Origin: Pyrus communis
Taxonomy: Eukaryota; Streptophyta; Magnoliopsida; Rosales; Rosaceae
NCBI RefSeq assembly: GCF_963583255.1
Contig: NC_084807.1
Coordinates: 14,407,072-14,471,071 of the forward strand
DNA: 64,000 bases
Direction: 5' to 3'
The notes below the pieces were generated by a model. It worked only from the letters and a program-made list of their open reading frames with translations. It was not told where the DNA came from and did not search any database. The position numbers and the translations under genes are program-made. Positions 47,601 to 59,140 of this stretch are shown here, one piece after another (the stretch's first letter is position 1; the number at the start of each line of letters is the position of its first letter).

Positions 47601-50158
47601 TCGTTCCCAAGAAGTCCGGAGTAACTGTTATCAAGAATGATGAGAATGAGCTCGTGCCTACACGCATTCAGACTGGATGGCGGGTATGTATCGATTACCG
47701 GAAGCTAAATGCCATGACTAGGAAAGATCACTTTCCTTTGCCATTCATCGACCAGATGCTCGAAAGGTTAGCCGGTCATGCTTTTTACTGTTTTCTTGAT
47801 GGATACTCTGGATATAACCAAATTGTGATAGCCCCGGATGATCAAGAGAAGACCACATTCACATGTCCCTTTGGAACATTTGCTTATCGTCGCATGCCAT
47901 TTGGCTTATGCAACGCACCGGCCACTTTCCAAAGGTGTATGGTAAGTATATTTTCCGATTTTGTTGAAAAGATCATTGAGGTTTTCATGGATGATTTCAG
48001 TGTATTTGGGAGTTCATTTGATAATTGCTTGGATAATCTGACCTTAATTTTGAAACGATGTGTTGAAACTAACCTTGTCTTGAATTGGGAGAAATGTCAT
48101 TTTATGGTGAAACAAGGTATAGTTTTAGGACATATTGTTTCAGAAAAAGGAATTGAAGTAGATAAATCAAAAATAGACCTTGTACGTCACTTACCCTCTC
48201 CTACTTCGGTTAGAGAGGTACGTTCGTTTCTTGGCCATGCAGGGTTCTATAGGCGTTTTATCAAGGACTTCTCCAAGATGTCCAACCCTCTTTGCCGATT
48301 GCTTCAAAAAGATGTGCCATTCAAGTTTGATGAAGAGTGTAATTCGGCATTTAACCAACTCAAGGAGAAGCTAGTCTCGGCCCCCATTATTGTACCTCCA
48401 GATTGGAGCCTTCCGTTCGAGCTCATGTGCGATGCATCCGACTATGCATTAGGAGCTGTTCTAGGACAAAGAAGAGACAAGCGGCCGCATGTCATATACT
48501 ATGCCTCTCAAACTCTCAATGATGCCCAATTGAACTACTCCACGACGGAAAAAGAACTTCTAGCTGTGGTTTTTGCTTTAGATAAATTCCGTTCATATTT
48601 AATTGGTACTAAAGTAATCGTTTATTCTGATCATGCAGCTTTGAGGTACTTGCTCACGAAAAAGGAAGCAAAGCCGAGGCTTATCCGTTGGATTCTTCTT
48701 CTTCAAGAATTTGATATTGAAATCCGGGATAAGAAAGGAAGCGAGAATGTAGTGGCTGACCATTTAAGCCGAATGGTCCACGAGGAGCATGAACATGCCG
48801 TACCTATCCCTGAAACTTTCCCCGATGAGCAGCTGCTATCCATTGAGGTAAGTGAACCATGGTATGCAGATTTAGTGAATTACTTGGTGGCTAAACAATT
48901 TCCAAATGAACTAAATAAGCACCAACGTGATAAGCTTAAAAATGATGCACGTTTCTATGTTTGGGATGACCCTTATTTGTGGAAGTATTGCTCAGATCAA
49001 ATTGTACGTAGATGTGTGCATGATTCTGAATTTCACTCAATTCTAAGCTTTTGTCACACATATGCATGTGGTGGTCATTTTGGCACACAACGCACTGCCC
49101 TCAAGGTTCTAGAGTGTGGTTTTTATTGGCCGACTATATTTAAGGATGCTAGAACCTTTTGTATGTCTTGTGATCGTTGCCAACGAATGGGTAACATAGG
49201 TACCAAGGACCAAATGCCGCAAACCCCTGTCTTTAATGTTGAAATTTTTGATGTTTGGGGCATTGATTTCATGGGCCCTTTCCCTCCATCTTATGGTTTC
49301 ACTTATATCTTGCTAGCCGTTGATTATGTTTCTAAATGGGTGGAAGCAAAAGCCACCCGTACTAACGATTCTAAGGTGGTTGCAGATTTCGTGAAAACTA
49401 ACATTTTTGCTAGGTTTGGAGTGCCGAGGGTAATCATAAGTGATGGAGGGTCTCACTTTTGCAATCGGACCATTGAGGCGTTGCTAAGAAAGTACCATGT
49501 CAACCATAAGGTCTCCACACCTTACCATCCTCAAACAAATGGCCAAGCCGAGGTGTCTAACCGAGAAATCAAACAAATTTTGGAGAAGACCGTTGGACCA
49601 ACAAGGAGGGATTGGAGCTTACGTTTAGATGATGCACTGTGGGCATATCGTACGGCATACAAAACACCCATTGGGATGTCACCTTTTCGGCTCGTCTATG
49701 GTAAGCCATGTCATTTGCCCGTAGAGTTAGAACACAAGGCACATTGGGCCGTGAAGACTTTCAACATGGACATAGATGCAGCGGGAGTTCATAGGAAGCT
49801 CCAATTGAATGAACTTGAGGAGATTCGGAATGAAGCCTATGAGAATGCCCGGGTGTACAAAGCCAAGACCAAAGCATTCCATGATAAAATGATTCGAACC
49901 AAGACCTTCACAGTTGGGCAGAAAGTGTTACTTTTCAACTCTCGCCTACGTTTGTTTCCTGGTAAGTTGCGTTCTAAATGGATTGGCCCGTTTGTTGTTA
50001 CTAACGTTTTACCTTATGGTGCAGTACAAATCAAAAGTTCAAGGACGCAGCAAGAATTCAAAGTGAATGGGCATCGATTGAAGCCCTATTACGAGACGTT
50101 TGAGGAGCATGTCGTGGAGGAGGTACCCCTCCATGCCGTGGAACCTAGTCAAGCTTAA
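44657..50158 (+). CDS. gag-pol: Gag-Pol polyprotein of element G
   Basis: 1833 residues, ATG at 44657 after a 190-nt T-rich leader. Domains by approximate residue: gag capsid-like domain 100-240 ([13 protein letters not shown]), CCHC zinc knuckle 318-331 ([14 protein letters not shown]), acidic/proline-rich linker, aspartic protease about 615-740 ([20 protein letters not shown]), RT about 945-1175 ([19 protein letters not shown]), RNase H about 1245-1375 ([30 protein letters not shown]), integrase zinc finger about 1460-1500 ([19 protein letters not shown]) and DDE core about 1530-1640 ([30 protein letters not shown]), with a chromodomain-less C-terminus ([11 protein letters not shown]). All catalytic motifs are intact. 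Gag and Pol are one continuous frame, with no frameshift or stop, so the Gag:Pol ratio must be set another way. It makes the particle, copies RNA to DNA and integrates it. Confidence 0.96.
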   Translation: MTRSSQPVREHISDFDGDFERTLRRNKKLQESNPPSPEPEVEEEAPDWVKEEIPTMAMDNRTIKELSASGLANAAPLYIQYPEAAQGKTDEFELKSSLLHHIPKYHGLSMEDPNKHLKEFEVVCSSMTPINVDGNILMIKAFPFSLVEKAKDWLYELAPGTVTSWESMKRAFLEKFFPTSKVILLRKKISGIQQSQGESFPAYYERFKALVASCPQHQMKEELLLQYFYEGLLPIERQMLDASAGGALVDKTPMAAKTLIANRALNAQQYEGVGQRDAPRPHHVNEVSSISELQSQMANLQSMLSQFVEGPKAQGATICGVCSIQGHPSETCPQLIENGGWESANAMGYGNQNQPRNDPYSNTYNPGWRDHPNFRWRDAQQPAQQSGFRQPPGFFPRPMAPQPPPQAQSSQTNSGTSMNDDKTYQLLTTMAQGMQNQAKEVNELKKQMGQMAEFLGQFRENGKLPSTTEVNPKGGFESAKAITLRSGKEAGSKAHESAQNKEDEKSDPTASVAPPKPQPSKPSHPSISGNVVPNVVISNTNLPNVPFPRRFAQSKKEEAEKDILETFRKVQVNIPLLDAIKQVPKYAKFLKELCTTRKRASHKEVVRVSENVSAVLQRKLPPKCKDPGSFTIPCIIGQTKFEHAMLDLGASINVMPYSIYASMNLGELKNDGVIIQLADRSNAYPKGVLEDVLVQVNDLIFPADFYVLEMEETTHAPSLPILLGRPFMKTARTKIDVFKGTLTMEFDGEVIDFNISETMRYPVDDHSCFSIDVIDSLAQVYLEELNEDALETTITKAIERKNEGFWSMQGHGKEEEFFAMGSSEEIIEVVAALESLPQQYGKVPLSLSNSVSTKMLPSVVQAPSLELKPLPDHLKYVFLGEGETLPVIISSSLTAMEEEKLVRVLREHKTAIGWTLADIKGISPTTCMHRILLEEGTKPSREAQRRLNPPMMEVVKKEIIKLLDCGVIYPISDSRWVSPVQVVPKKSGVTVIKNDENELVPTRIQTGWRVCIDYRKLNAMTRKDHFPLPFIDQMLERLAGHAFYCFLDGYSGYNQIVIAPDDQEKTTFTCPFGTFAYRRMPFGLCNAPATFQRCMVSIFSDFVEKIIEVFMDDFSVFGSSFDNCLDNLTLILKRCVETNLVLNWEKCHFMVKQGIVLGHIVSEKGIEVDKSKIDLVRHLPSPTSVREVRSFLGHAGFYRRFIKDFSKMSNPLCRLLQKDVPFKFDEECNSAFNQLKEKLVSAPIIVPPDWSLPFELMCDASDYALGAVLGQRRDKRPHVIYYASQTLNDAQLNYSTTEKELLAVVFALDKFRSYLIGTKVIVYSDHAALRYLLTKKEAKPRLIRWILLLQEFDIEIRDKKGSENVVADHLSRMVHEEHEHAVPIPETFPDEQLLSIEVSEPWYADLVNYLVAKQFPNELNKHQRDKLKNDARFYVWDDPYLWKYCSDQIVRRCVHDSEFHSILSFCHTYACGGHFGTQRTALKVLECGFYWPTIFKDARTFCMSCDRCQRMGNIGTKDQMPQTPVFNVEIFDVWGIDFMGPFPPSYGFTYILLAVDYVSKWVEAKATRTNDSKVVADFVKTNIFARFGVPRVIISDGGSHFCNRTIEALLRKYHVNHKVSTPYHPQTNGQAEVSNREIKQILEKTVGPTRRDWSLRLDDALWAYRTAYKTPIGMSPFRLVYGKPCHLPVELEHKAHWAVKTFNMDIDAAGVHRKLQLNELEEIRNEAYENARVYKAKTKAFHDKMIRTKTFTVGQKVLLFNSRLRLFPGKLRSKWIGPFVVTNVLPYGAVQIKSSRTQQEFKVNGHRLKPYYETFEEHVVEEVPLHAVEPSQA
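45515..45574 (+). other. 60-nt intron-like segment before the Gag zinc knuckle
   Basis: GTAAGT start, GGCTAACC branch-like site, GTCGCAG end; begins at a codon boundary and is a multiple of three. B has the same 60-nt GT-AG pattern (from GTAAGT near 2529). Excision would drop 20 residues in frame. Confidence 0.3.
46242..46305 (+). other. 64-nt intron-like segment between Gag and protease
   Basis: GTAATG start, CACTAATC branch-like site, pyrimidine tract, CTCGCAG end. A (from GTATGG near 5760 to CTTGCAG) and E (GTAAGG near 41190 to CTTGCAG) keep the pattern. Confidence 0.3.
47178..47239 (+). other. 62-nt intron-like segment between protease and RT
   Basis: GTAAGG start, CACTAAG branch-like site, TGTTGTTCAG end. 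Splicing would give ...QQYGTIA then a stop four codons after the junction, leaving a Gag-protease product without RT or integrase. Confidence 0.4.
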
Positions 50159-50167
50159 ACGGAGGTA

Positions 50168-50216
50168 CCGTCCGGCTGCAAGACGTAAAAGAAAGCGCTA
50201 CTTGGGAGGCAACCCA
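50168..50216 (+). other. Conserved non-coding block just after pol
   Basis: Core AAAGCGCTACTTGGGAGGCA then ACCCA; TGGG/CCCA can form a short stem. Found after pol in C (20666-20714 inverted) and kept in D1 (27139-27186) and D2 (31091-31139) even though all coding sequence is gone. Confidence 0.75.
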
Positions 50217-50254
50217 TGCATTCAACAAAGGAAGACTTAGAAAGCACTCCAATT

Positions 50255-50380
50255 CCAGATTCCTAAAAACTCTTCTCTTTGTTGATATTTCGTTTCTGCC
50301 TTGTTAGGTTGTTTAGTTGTTATTGTTTGTTTGTTTATTAATTGTGTGAGTCTATGATTATAACATTAAGAAAATGTTTT
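50255..50380 (+). repeat. Left direct repeat flanking the antisense block of G
   Basis: Imperfect copy of 52276-52404: 'ccagatt..c..aaaactcttctctttgtt', then 'tctgcc.tgtt', 'gtgtgagtctatg', ending in a decayed palindrome (AACATTAAGAAAATGTT). Element C has only one copy. Confidence 0.75.
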
Positions 50381-50421
50381 GTTTATTGATAGGCACTGCT
50401 AAACAAAGAAAGATGGAGCCT

Positions 50422-51111
50422 TCACAAAGGGCGTTTACTTGAAGCCCCACTACTGGGAAAAACTCTCGGAGCGGAAGGCATCGGAGCGGAAGGCATCAGA
50501 GCGGAAGGCGTCGGAGCGGAAGGCATCGGAGCGGAAGGCATCGGAGCGGGAGCATTCCAGGCCCCAATACTTGGCCAAACGCTGGACGAGCCAGGAAAAA
50601 TGTGCCTCTGGAAGTAAGCCGAAAGCCTTTGACGGTCACTTTGACGGTCACTTTGCATTCGAACATTGGATTCTTGCAGCTCATCAAGCTTCCTCTTCAT
50701 GCCCGTCGAATAGTTGTTTGCAAGCACATGCAAACTTCTATTCTCATACTTCAGCTGCTTGATCTCTTGCTTGAGACTTTCCACCTCAGCCATCAATGAT
50801 TCCACCTGACGGGAGCGGGCAAGCAGGCGTTGGCCCATATTGGACACAGAGCTCGCACACTGAACACTAAGTGCGAGGGACTCTTGAACGGCCAACTCAT
50901 CGGACCGTCCTGACAGCAGTCTACTATCTTTTGGAGTGAGGAGGTTCTTAGCTACTATTGTAGCTGTTGTGGCGTCCTGCATCACGGAGTCTTCACCTGT
51001 GAGAGGACCGTTAGAAGAAAAGAAAGAAGGGCGCCATACGTTACCTTGACGCGGCGCGCCCGTATCACTGCTAAGGCTCAATTCCAAGCTAAGGTTCGAT
51101 GAGTTTGCCAT
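50422..51111 (-). CDS. Antisense coiled-coil protein with EAR-like motif (element G)
   Basis: 229 residues from ATG 51111, on the strand opposite Gag-Pol and 263 bp beyond its stop (tail to tail). N-terminus has LSLELSL at residues 7-13 (LxLxL). Residues 80-165 form a probable coiled coil (SLMAEVESLKQEIKQLKYEN) with MKRKLDE; a local SDRQ duplication adds residues; the tail is PSAPM-type repeats from 15-bp units (50470-50545). Its first 165 residues are about 90 percent the same as A's by eye. It lacks transposase, nuclease or polymerase motifs. Position between pol and the 3' LTR is where Athila elements have an env-like gene, but this is not env-like (no signal peptide or membrane segment). 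Product function unknown; a TOPLESS-binding nuclear repressor is a hypothesis. Confidence 0.78.
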   Translation of the reverse strand: MANSSNLSLELSLSSDTGAPRQGNVWRPSFFSSNGPLTGEDSVMQDATTATIVAKNLLTPKDSRLLSGRSDELAVQESLALSVQCASSVSNMGQRLLARSRQVESLMAEVESLKQEIKQLKYENRSLHVLANNYSTGMKRKLDELQESNVRMQSDRQSDRQRLSAYFQRHIFPGSSSVWPSIGAWNAPAPMPSAPMPSAPTPSALMPSAPMPSAPRVFPSSGASSKRPL

Positions 51112-52275
51112 TTTTCAAAAGTGTTCAAAGAGAAGGGATGGAGTTAAATTTCAAAGGGTCGGAGTCGATTTTCAAGAATGGGAAGTCTTCAGAGTGTGTT
51201 TGTTGTGGTGATCGATAGCTCTATAAAAAGCCAAGGCGACGCGTCCACCGATTCAAGAAGCCGGAATTTCCGGCGTAATTTAGGCGTTGCTTTCTCGGCT
51301 TTTCAGAAGACGCACGTGGAGGCCATCATCGCAACTACACCTCTTTAGCCGACAAGCGCAAAGTTCGGCGACGCTTTCTCTGGTTTTCAGAAAACGCGTG
51401 CAGCTTTGTAAAAAGGAGCCGCATCTGCACTACCACGTGTCTTTCAGAAAGCGAAGGGGCGTCGTTCAAAAATCGAAGGGGCGCCTGCTCAGAAATCGAA
51501 GAGGCGTATTCAAAGATCGAAGAGGCGCCACTATTTCAAAAAGACGGATTTGCGGGATCAAAACGTTTGTCGACAAGGGTAAAAAGTACCACCACTTGCT
51601 ATTATCTCTATATATGTCGACCTTCATTTTGTTTTTGGCAAAGTAAAACCTGAAGAAAATGCCCAACTCTTCCTCACCTCTGAGGGAGCACTCCCAGCAA
51701 AGCCTTTCGAAATACTCAATTCTTTCTTCTTCCCCAAAGATGATACCAGATGCCTGGAGTACAGATGACCCAGGAGGAAACGGCGGATTGAAATACGCTG
51801 ATTCATTCACCGCTTCTTCAAAAGCAAAGGTATCTCATATCATCAAGGTCAAAAGCAAAAGTATCTCATATCATGCTCTTTCCCTGTCCTTTTCTTTGTC
51901 CTTGTTCTTACTCGTATGGCAAAGTGAAAGAAGCAATCAGCCGGCACTTGGAGTCAGTCTTCCGATCTGGAGCCAACTGCCTGGAATCTATTCCTGATTG
52001 CTTACCTAGTGTTGCTCTCGAGTAGTCATCTTCAACGGTTGATACACTTCCAGAGAAGGGACCACTCCTGCACAGATTGAACAAAGAAACAGATAAAAGG
52101 GATAAGCTCAGACCTTCGGGGGAGACCAAAAGAACCATCCTGCTGCCCAGTTCAAGAAGTAGCACAAAGGAAAATCAACGATGGGCAGAAACCAGTTCAA
52201 GAGTAAGCCTGTGGATTCACCAAGATAAAGCCTCAATGCAATTATCAAGGAGAAGATGGAATTTACACTCTATAA
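51112..52275 (-). promoter_or_regulatory. Upstream region of the G antisense gene
   Basis: Same conserved GC-richer block as in A, with the TATATA box near 51608-51614 and CTATAAAAAG near 51222. It ends where the right direct repeat begins. Confidence 0.5.
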
Positions 52276-52404
52276 CCAGATTTGCGTCTCTAAAACTCTT
52301 CTCTTTGTTAATTACATTCTGCCATGTTTAGTATGTTTAAGTGCTTTTTGTGTATTTACTTATGCTTTGTGTGAATCTATGCTTAAAACATTGAGGACAA
52401 TGTT
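52276..52404 (+). repeat. Right direct repeat flanking the antisense block of G
   Basis: Retains the intact palindrome ACATTGAGGACAATGT (52388-52403) and leads into G-rich tract 1 (52411-52423). Partner of 50255-50380. Confidence 0.75.
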
Positions 52405-54127
52405 TGATTTAAGTGTGGGGGGGTAACTAAGTATGTTGATGCAAATTCGTTGAATTTTATCACCCATAACTTCAAGTGTTGTTCCTTGTTGTTTTAAATA
52501 TTTTTAAGGTGTTTTTAAACTGTTTTAGCGTGTTTTGTTTTATAACTCCGAAAATCACATAAAAATTTGAAAAACTTTTTTTGAAAAGCCTAAAAAGAGT
52601 GTTTTGAGTTGTTTTTGTGTCTTAGGGTACCTTCCAACACAATGATAAGGATTTGGTTTGTAATTGCATGACTGTTAAAGAGAGTTATTAACATGGAGAA
52701 AAGTTTGATTTACTCTTGGTATATGCTTGGTTATGGTTATAATGTATGACTTCACATGCAATCATAAAAGAAAAATTCGTTTTTGTAACATGCTTGAAGG
52801 AAGGAACTCAAATAAACGCTACAACCCTGAGAGACTTGAGCCTATAACGTTCTTTGGAGAGTATAATCTGTGATTTCTTGTTTTCTAAAGTCATTGCATG
52901 ATCTCATTATTCTTTGCTTGGTTACTACTTAGAAGGCGTTTCATCATATAGTTCCAAATGCTAGAACTTATATCCGTTTCATTCAAAGCATGACATTGAA
53001 TTGCATAATATATATCAAGATGAAGTTGTGTAGTTGCCACCAGAACCAAATAGCCTTACTACCCATATTTCGTATATATTAGTTTTAACCCCATTGAGCC
53101 TCGTTTAGCCTATTTTCTTTGCTAACCACATCACCCCTTACCTAGCCTAGAGTAGGACTTTCCTATACCCTTGTTCTTGAAGTATAGGGAGCATGACTTA
53201 AATGAATTCCTTTTGATTAATATGTTGCAGAAAATAAGTGTGGGGGAAGGGATTTTTGTGTGTATGTATGTGCCTAAGTCTTAAAGGAGGCACGGGAAAA
53301 AGAAAAAAAAAAAAAAAAAAATGTGAGAAAAAGAAGAAGAAAAGAAAGAAAAAGAGTGAAAATAAGTGAGAATGGACTCACAAGTGTGATTGTTGAAGAA
53401 AGGGCCCAAAAAGTTTGAATATGGCCCTATGTTTTGTGTGACTTCCCCTTGGGTGTTCAAAGTTGACTTCTGCGTTCTAAAGGGAATTCTAAGTGCCTAA
53501 TTCAATACTTCGCTTCCTATTACTTTAAGAACCTTTGTTTTACTTTACCTTTCTTTGTTAAACCATTACCATTAGCCCCGTTACAACCCTCAACTTCTAT
53601 CTTGATGTTATGTGTTCAATTTGTGGAGTTTGAATTTGGTATGAGCTTATGGTGTCCCTGGTTCTCACATCTAATTAGTAGCATTCCTTTCATGAGATCA
53701 TATTCATATACATTCCAGAAAATGCTTTCTTTGATATAACATATGTGAGTGTTAGAATTCATATTTACATCAATCTTCTCACATATAACTAGTGTAGGGT
53801 GTGTAGTCAGAAAATCTGTGTCAAAAACGAGTGCATATCTTGTAAGGATTTGAGCAAATTCTCTAAGGCATGTTACTACATTCAAATCATGGTTTTAAAT
53901 GCTTAATTGTGAACTAGTATGTGGTTACTATGATTAAGAATGTACTCAAGTGTGAAGATGGCTAAAATCTGTGGGAATAATGAATTTTAACTTGTCATGT
54001 GCTTTGGAAATCCCTGAGACGTTTGTTGGAAGGTTTAGGTTGTGTTTTACGTGTTTAGTGTCGTTTTGTTTATTTGTTTTTATTCTGTTTTGCTCGAGGA
54101 CTAGCAAAAGCTAAGTGTGGGGGTATT
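52405..54127 (+). other. 3' untranslated interior of element G
   Basis: AT-rich, no gene. Holds G-rich tract 1 (52411-52423), an A-rich run near 53300, PPT 2 (53231-53250) and the terminal PPT AAAAGCTAAGTGTGGGGGTA (54106-54127). Confidence 0.75.
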
Positions 54128-56522
54128 TGATAGGAGCATATTCATGCGACTTAAATGGCTTGTTCTCGTGCATTTACGTTATGTTTCTCTCGTTATTTTA
54201 GTCCTTTATGCTTCTTTTGTGTGTTTTCAGGTTCTAAGGGCCTAGGGAGCAAGAAAGTGCATTTTGAGGCCATTTGGAGCATTTTTGGGCATGGATTGGA
54301 TAGCTTATCCATGGAGCCAAGAGGATGGACGAATTTGAAGGCCTTGTATGCACTTGAAGACACAAAACAATGGCCCTAGCCCAATCACATAACACATTAT
54401 GCCATACAAACCAACCTATTTTAGGCCCATTCTATGTACTTAAACCCTAGCCCTTTAAACTAGTTCATTTATCACTTATCAAACCATTCACTTATCACTC
54501 ACCACATATCATTCACTTATCACTTAACATATCATTCACTCACATTTCCACCATTCATTCTTTATTCCTTTCCAAACATCTCACATGCATTTCCACCTTC
54601 CTACTTCATCATTTCACCACATTCTCCCTCTTTAACTCACATGCATTCATCATAATTCACAACACAAAACAACTTCATTGCCGTGGGTTCCCATTTCCTA
54701 TATGCCATTTTCAGATTTCCACCCACTAACCTAGTCATCAACACATGCACTTCCACCTTTCATCCACAATGATTCATGATTCATTCACTTTGCATCCTTT
54801 AATTCAAACACATACTTTCCCATTGTATAATACATCCACATGCATCTTTAACCAACAAACATTACAACCACATGCACAACCTCTCATTGCCGTGGCTTTC
54901 ACATGCAAAAGCCATGCATTCACATGAATTTTCAGCAAGGAAACATCATTGCCGTGGCTTTCACATGCAAAAGCCATGCATTCACATGCTTTCACATGCA
55001 AAAGCCATGCATTCACATGCATTTTTCAGCAAGGAAACATCATTGCCGTGGCTTTCACATGCAAAAGCCATGCATTCACATGCATTTTTCAGCAAGAAAG
55101 CATTCTTGCCGTGGCTTTCACATGCAATTCCATTTTCACATGCTTCCCTTGTTGTTTTTCATCATTAACCATCCACATGCATGCTTAAACAAATACTAAT
55201 TCACACCTCCATTCCTCCTATAAAAACCCTTGCATTCTCATTCATAAACACACCTCAATTCATTCTCATTCACTCCCCATTACATATCTCTCCATTTCTC
55301 ACACCACAACACAAACACACACCATCTTTACATCCTGAAATTCCAAGCCTTGCCGTGGGTTTCTTTCCATTTTCTATCTTTCCTCATCCATTTCCATAAT
55401 TCCCCAATCCATTCAACACACCAACAACATCCCTTAGACCTTGTGCCATAATAACGAAGAAGAAGAGTGCCTAAACGTTCATACAATTCAAGTTTGAGTT
55501 GTTGGAATGTTTAGGTGTTTCTTTGATTTCAAAGTTTAAATTCAATTTTCTTTGTTTTGTAATGGAAGAGAAGAGTGCCTAAACGTTCATACAATTCAAG
55601 TTTGAGTTGTTGGAATGTTTAGTTGTCTCTTTGATTTCAAGGTTATGAGGAACTAAACCCCCTTTAGCTAGGGGGTGATTCGAAACTATGTTTATATTTG
55701 CAATATGAATTGATTACTTTTGGTTGGAATTTCATAAGTTGTGGATTCAATTCGTTTAACTGTTTGATTGATAACGTATTTATGTATGTTCATTGAGATT
55801 GCAAGCTTAATTTTCATGCATGAATATGACGCTTATAAAGAATCGCGTTAAACGAATTCTTGGCATAAGTTTCATGCGTATTCCATAGTAACGAATGCCT
55901 CGTCAATGTTTATGATTTCCGTTGGACTTAATGATCTTTGTTAAATGTCTCTATCATGCGTATTCCATAGTTAGGGACTTTGATTAAAGAATAATTTGGT
56001 TGTAATGCGTATTCCATTCAATCCAATGAATCTAGGGAAATCTGAAAGTTAATTTAAGCGAACCTAATTAACTTGGAGCATTGAGTTTCATAATTTATCG
56101 AAAGACCAACCGAAAATCAATCTTGTATTACAAGTGTAACATGTGTGGAGAAGAACCCCTTGGCTATTCCATCATCCATATTTTCATCACATTCATATTT
56201 ACGTTTATTCGTTTTACAATTTGCTTAGTTTATTAACTTGTTTTGTTATTTCAATTTTCGTCAAATCAAACTTCCCCCCCCTTATTTTGTTAAGTCTTAA
56301 TCATTTGATTTGTCTTATTTTATGTTTTTAAAGTATTTGGAGTCTTTTGAACTTGTTTTGAGTCTTTTAAGTTTGTCTTAGTGTTTTAAAAGTTAGTTTT
56401 ATTTATTTAAGTCAAGTGTTTAGCATCCCTAGTTAATCCCCGGTTAGAACGATCCCTACTTACATCATTACTACATTTGTCACAAATAGGGTTTAATTTG
56501 TATGCGTATAATGCTCGTATCA
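54128..56522 (+). repeat. 3' LTR of element G
   Basis: 2395 bp, TGATAGG...CGTATCA; TATA box at 55219-55226; hairpins near 55470 and 55580. Followed by CCATC. Confidence 0.95.
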
Positions 56523-56527
56523 CCATC

Positions 56528-56844
56528 AACGATTCCACTTGGCGGGACCGAGCAAGCAGGCGTTGGCCCATGTTGGACACAGAACTCGCACACTGAACAC
56601 TAAGTGCGAGGGACTCTTGAACGGCCAACTCATCGGACCGTCCTGACAGCAGCCTACTATCTTTTGGAGTGAGGAGGTTTTTAGCTACTATTGCAGCTGT
56701 TGTGGCGTCCTGCATCACAGAGTCTTCACCTGAAAGAGGACCGTTAGAAGATAAAAAAGAAGAGCGCCATACATTACCTTGACGGGGCGCAACCGGATCG
56801 CTGCTGAGACTCAAATCTAAGCTAAGGTTCGATGAGTTTGCCAT
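56528..56844 (-). pseudogene. Antisense coiled-coil gene of E, 5' half
   Basis: ATG at 56844 (MANSSN), LSLDLSL motif and the start of the coiled coil, then cut by G. Continues at 42079-41725. Confidence 0.88.
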
Positions 56845-59105
56845 TTTTTTTCAAAAGTGTTCAAAGAGAAGGGGTGGATGGAGTTAAAATTTCACAAAGG
56901 GCCGGAGTCGAGTTTCAGGAATGGGAAATCTTCAGAGTGTGTGTGTTGGGGTGATTGATAGCTCTATAAAAAGCCAAGACGACGCGTCCACCGATTTAAA
57001 GAGCCGGATTTTCCGGCGTAATTTAGGCGACGCTCCCTCGGCTTTTCAGAAAACGCGTTCAACTTTGTCAAAAGATTTCTGACAAAGCTGAAAACACGTG
57101 GAGGCCATCATCGCATCTACACATCTTTAGCCGACAAGCGCAAAGTTCGGCGACGCTTTCTCTGCTTTTCAGAAGACGCGTGCAGCTTTGTCAAAAGGAG
57201 CCGCATCTGCACTACCACGTGTCGTTCAGAAAGCGAAGGGGCGTCGTTCAGAAATCGAAGGGGCGCCTGCTCAGAAATCGAAGAGGCGTATTCAAAGATC
57301 GAAGAGGCGCCACTATTTCAAAGAGCCGGATTTGCGGGATCAAAACGTTTGTCGACAAGGGTAAAAAGTACCACCACTTGATATTATCTCTATATATGTC
57401 GACCTTCGTCTTTTATGGCAGGGCAAACCTGAAGAAAATGCCCAACTCTCCCTCACCTCTGAGGGCGCACTCCCAGCAAAGCCTTTCAAAATACTCAATT
57501 CTTTCTTCTTCCCCAAAGATGATACCAGATGCCTGGAGTACATATGACCCAGGAGGAAACGGCGGATTGAAGCATGTGCTGATTCATTCACCGCTTCTTC
57601 AAAGCAAAGGTATCTCATATCATCAAGGTCAAAAGCAAAAGTATCTCATATCATGCTCTTTCCCTGTCTTTTTCTTTGTCCTTGTTCTTACTTGCATGGC
57701 AAAGTAAAAGAAGCAATCAGCCGGCACTTGGAGTCAGTCTTCCGATCTGGAGCCAACTGCCTGGAATCTATTCCTGATTGCTTACCTAGCGTTGCTCTCG
57801 AGTAGTCATCTTCAACGGTTGTTACACTTCCAGAGAAGGGACCACTCCTGCAAAGATTGAACAAAGAAACAGATAACAGGAGGAAGCTCAGACCTTCGGG
57901 GGAAACCAAAAGAACCATCCTGCTGCCCAGTTCAAGAAGTAGCACAAAGGAAAATCAACGATGGGCAGAAACCAGTTCAAGAGTAAGCCTATGGAATCAC
58001 AAAGATCAAAGCCTCAATGCAATCACCAAGGAGAAGAGGGAATTTACACTCCATAACCAGATTTGCGTCCCTAAACTCTTCTCTTTGTTAATTACATTAT
58101 GCCATGTTTAATATGTTTAGTTGCTTTTTGTGTGTTTACTTATGTTTTGTGTGAATCTATGCTTAAAACATTGAGGACAATGTTTGATTTAAGTGTGGGG
58201 GGGTAACTAAAGTGTTTTGATGCAAATTCGTAGGGTTTTATCCACCATAACTTCTAATGTTGTTCCTTGCTGTTTTAAGGTGTTTTTAAGTTGTTTTAGA
58301 GTGTTTTGTTTTATAATTCGAAAATCCCATAAAAATTTGAAAAATTGTTTTGAAAAACCCAAAAAGAGTTGTTTTAAAAGTCGTTTTTGTGTGTTTGTGT
58401 CTTAGGGTACCTTCCAACACAATGATAAGGATTTGGTTTATAATTGCATGACGGTTAGAAAGAGTTATAAACATAGAGAAAAGTTTGATTTACTCTTGGT
58501 ATATGCTTGGTTATGGTTATAATGTATGACTTCACATGCAATCATAAAAGAAAAATTCATTTTTGTAACATGCTTGAAGGAAGAAACTCAAACAAACGCT
58601 ACATCCCTGTGAGACTCGAGCCATTACTTTCTTTGGAGAGTTATTTTCTGTGATTCTTTATTTTCTAAAGTTGTTGCATGATCTCATTATTCCTTGCTTG
58701 GTTGCTACTTAGAATGCAATTGTATCATGATAGAACTAAATGCTAGAACTCATGCCCATTTCATTCAAAGCATGTTATTGATTTGCATAACACATATTCA
58801 AGAAGAAGTTGTGTAGTGACCACCACCATAGCCAAATAGCCTTACTTCCCATACTTCGTATATGTTGTAAGTTTTAACCCCGTTGAGCCTCGTTTTGCCT
58901 TTATTCCTTGTTTACCCACATCACCCCTTACCTAGCTTAGAGTAGGACTTTCCTATACCCTTGTTCTTAAAGTTTAGTGAGCATGACTTAAATGAATTCC
59001 TTTTGAGTTACATTATGCAAGAAAATGAGTGTGGGGGAGTAAAAGTTTGTTCTTACGTTTATATGTATGTTTTGAGATTCAAAAGAAAAAGAAGAAGAAA
59101 AGAAG

Positions 59106-59140
<35 letters not shown>

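Larger units (their letters stand above)
42080..56522 (+). mobile_element. Complete autonomous Ty3/gypsy element G (14.4 kb)
   Basis: Two LTRs, tRNA-Asp PBS, intact Gag-Pol, intact antisense gene, three PPTs and a perfect CCATC duplication. LTRs (2363 and 2395 bp) differ by a 31-bp tandem gain, one C in a C run and one substitution I noticed (about 43668), so insertion is very recent and the element may still be active. It is the likely helper for A, D and E. No env-like ORF is present on the plus strand after pol. Confidence 0.95.

Noticed and set aside
50387..50393. TGATAGG next to the antisense block, suggesting an LTR start
   Set aside because: Only seven bases match; the bases that follow are not LTR sequence.
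50159..54127. An Athila env-like gene after pol in G
   Set aside because: No long plus-strand ORF with signal peptide or membrane segments; only the antisense gene is present.
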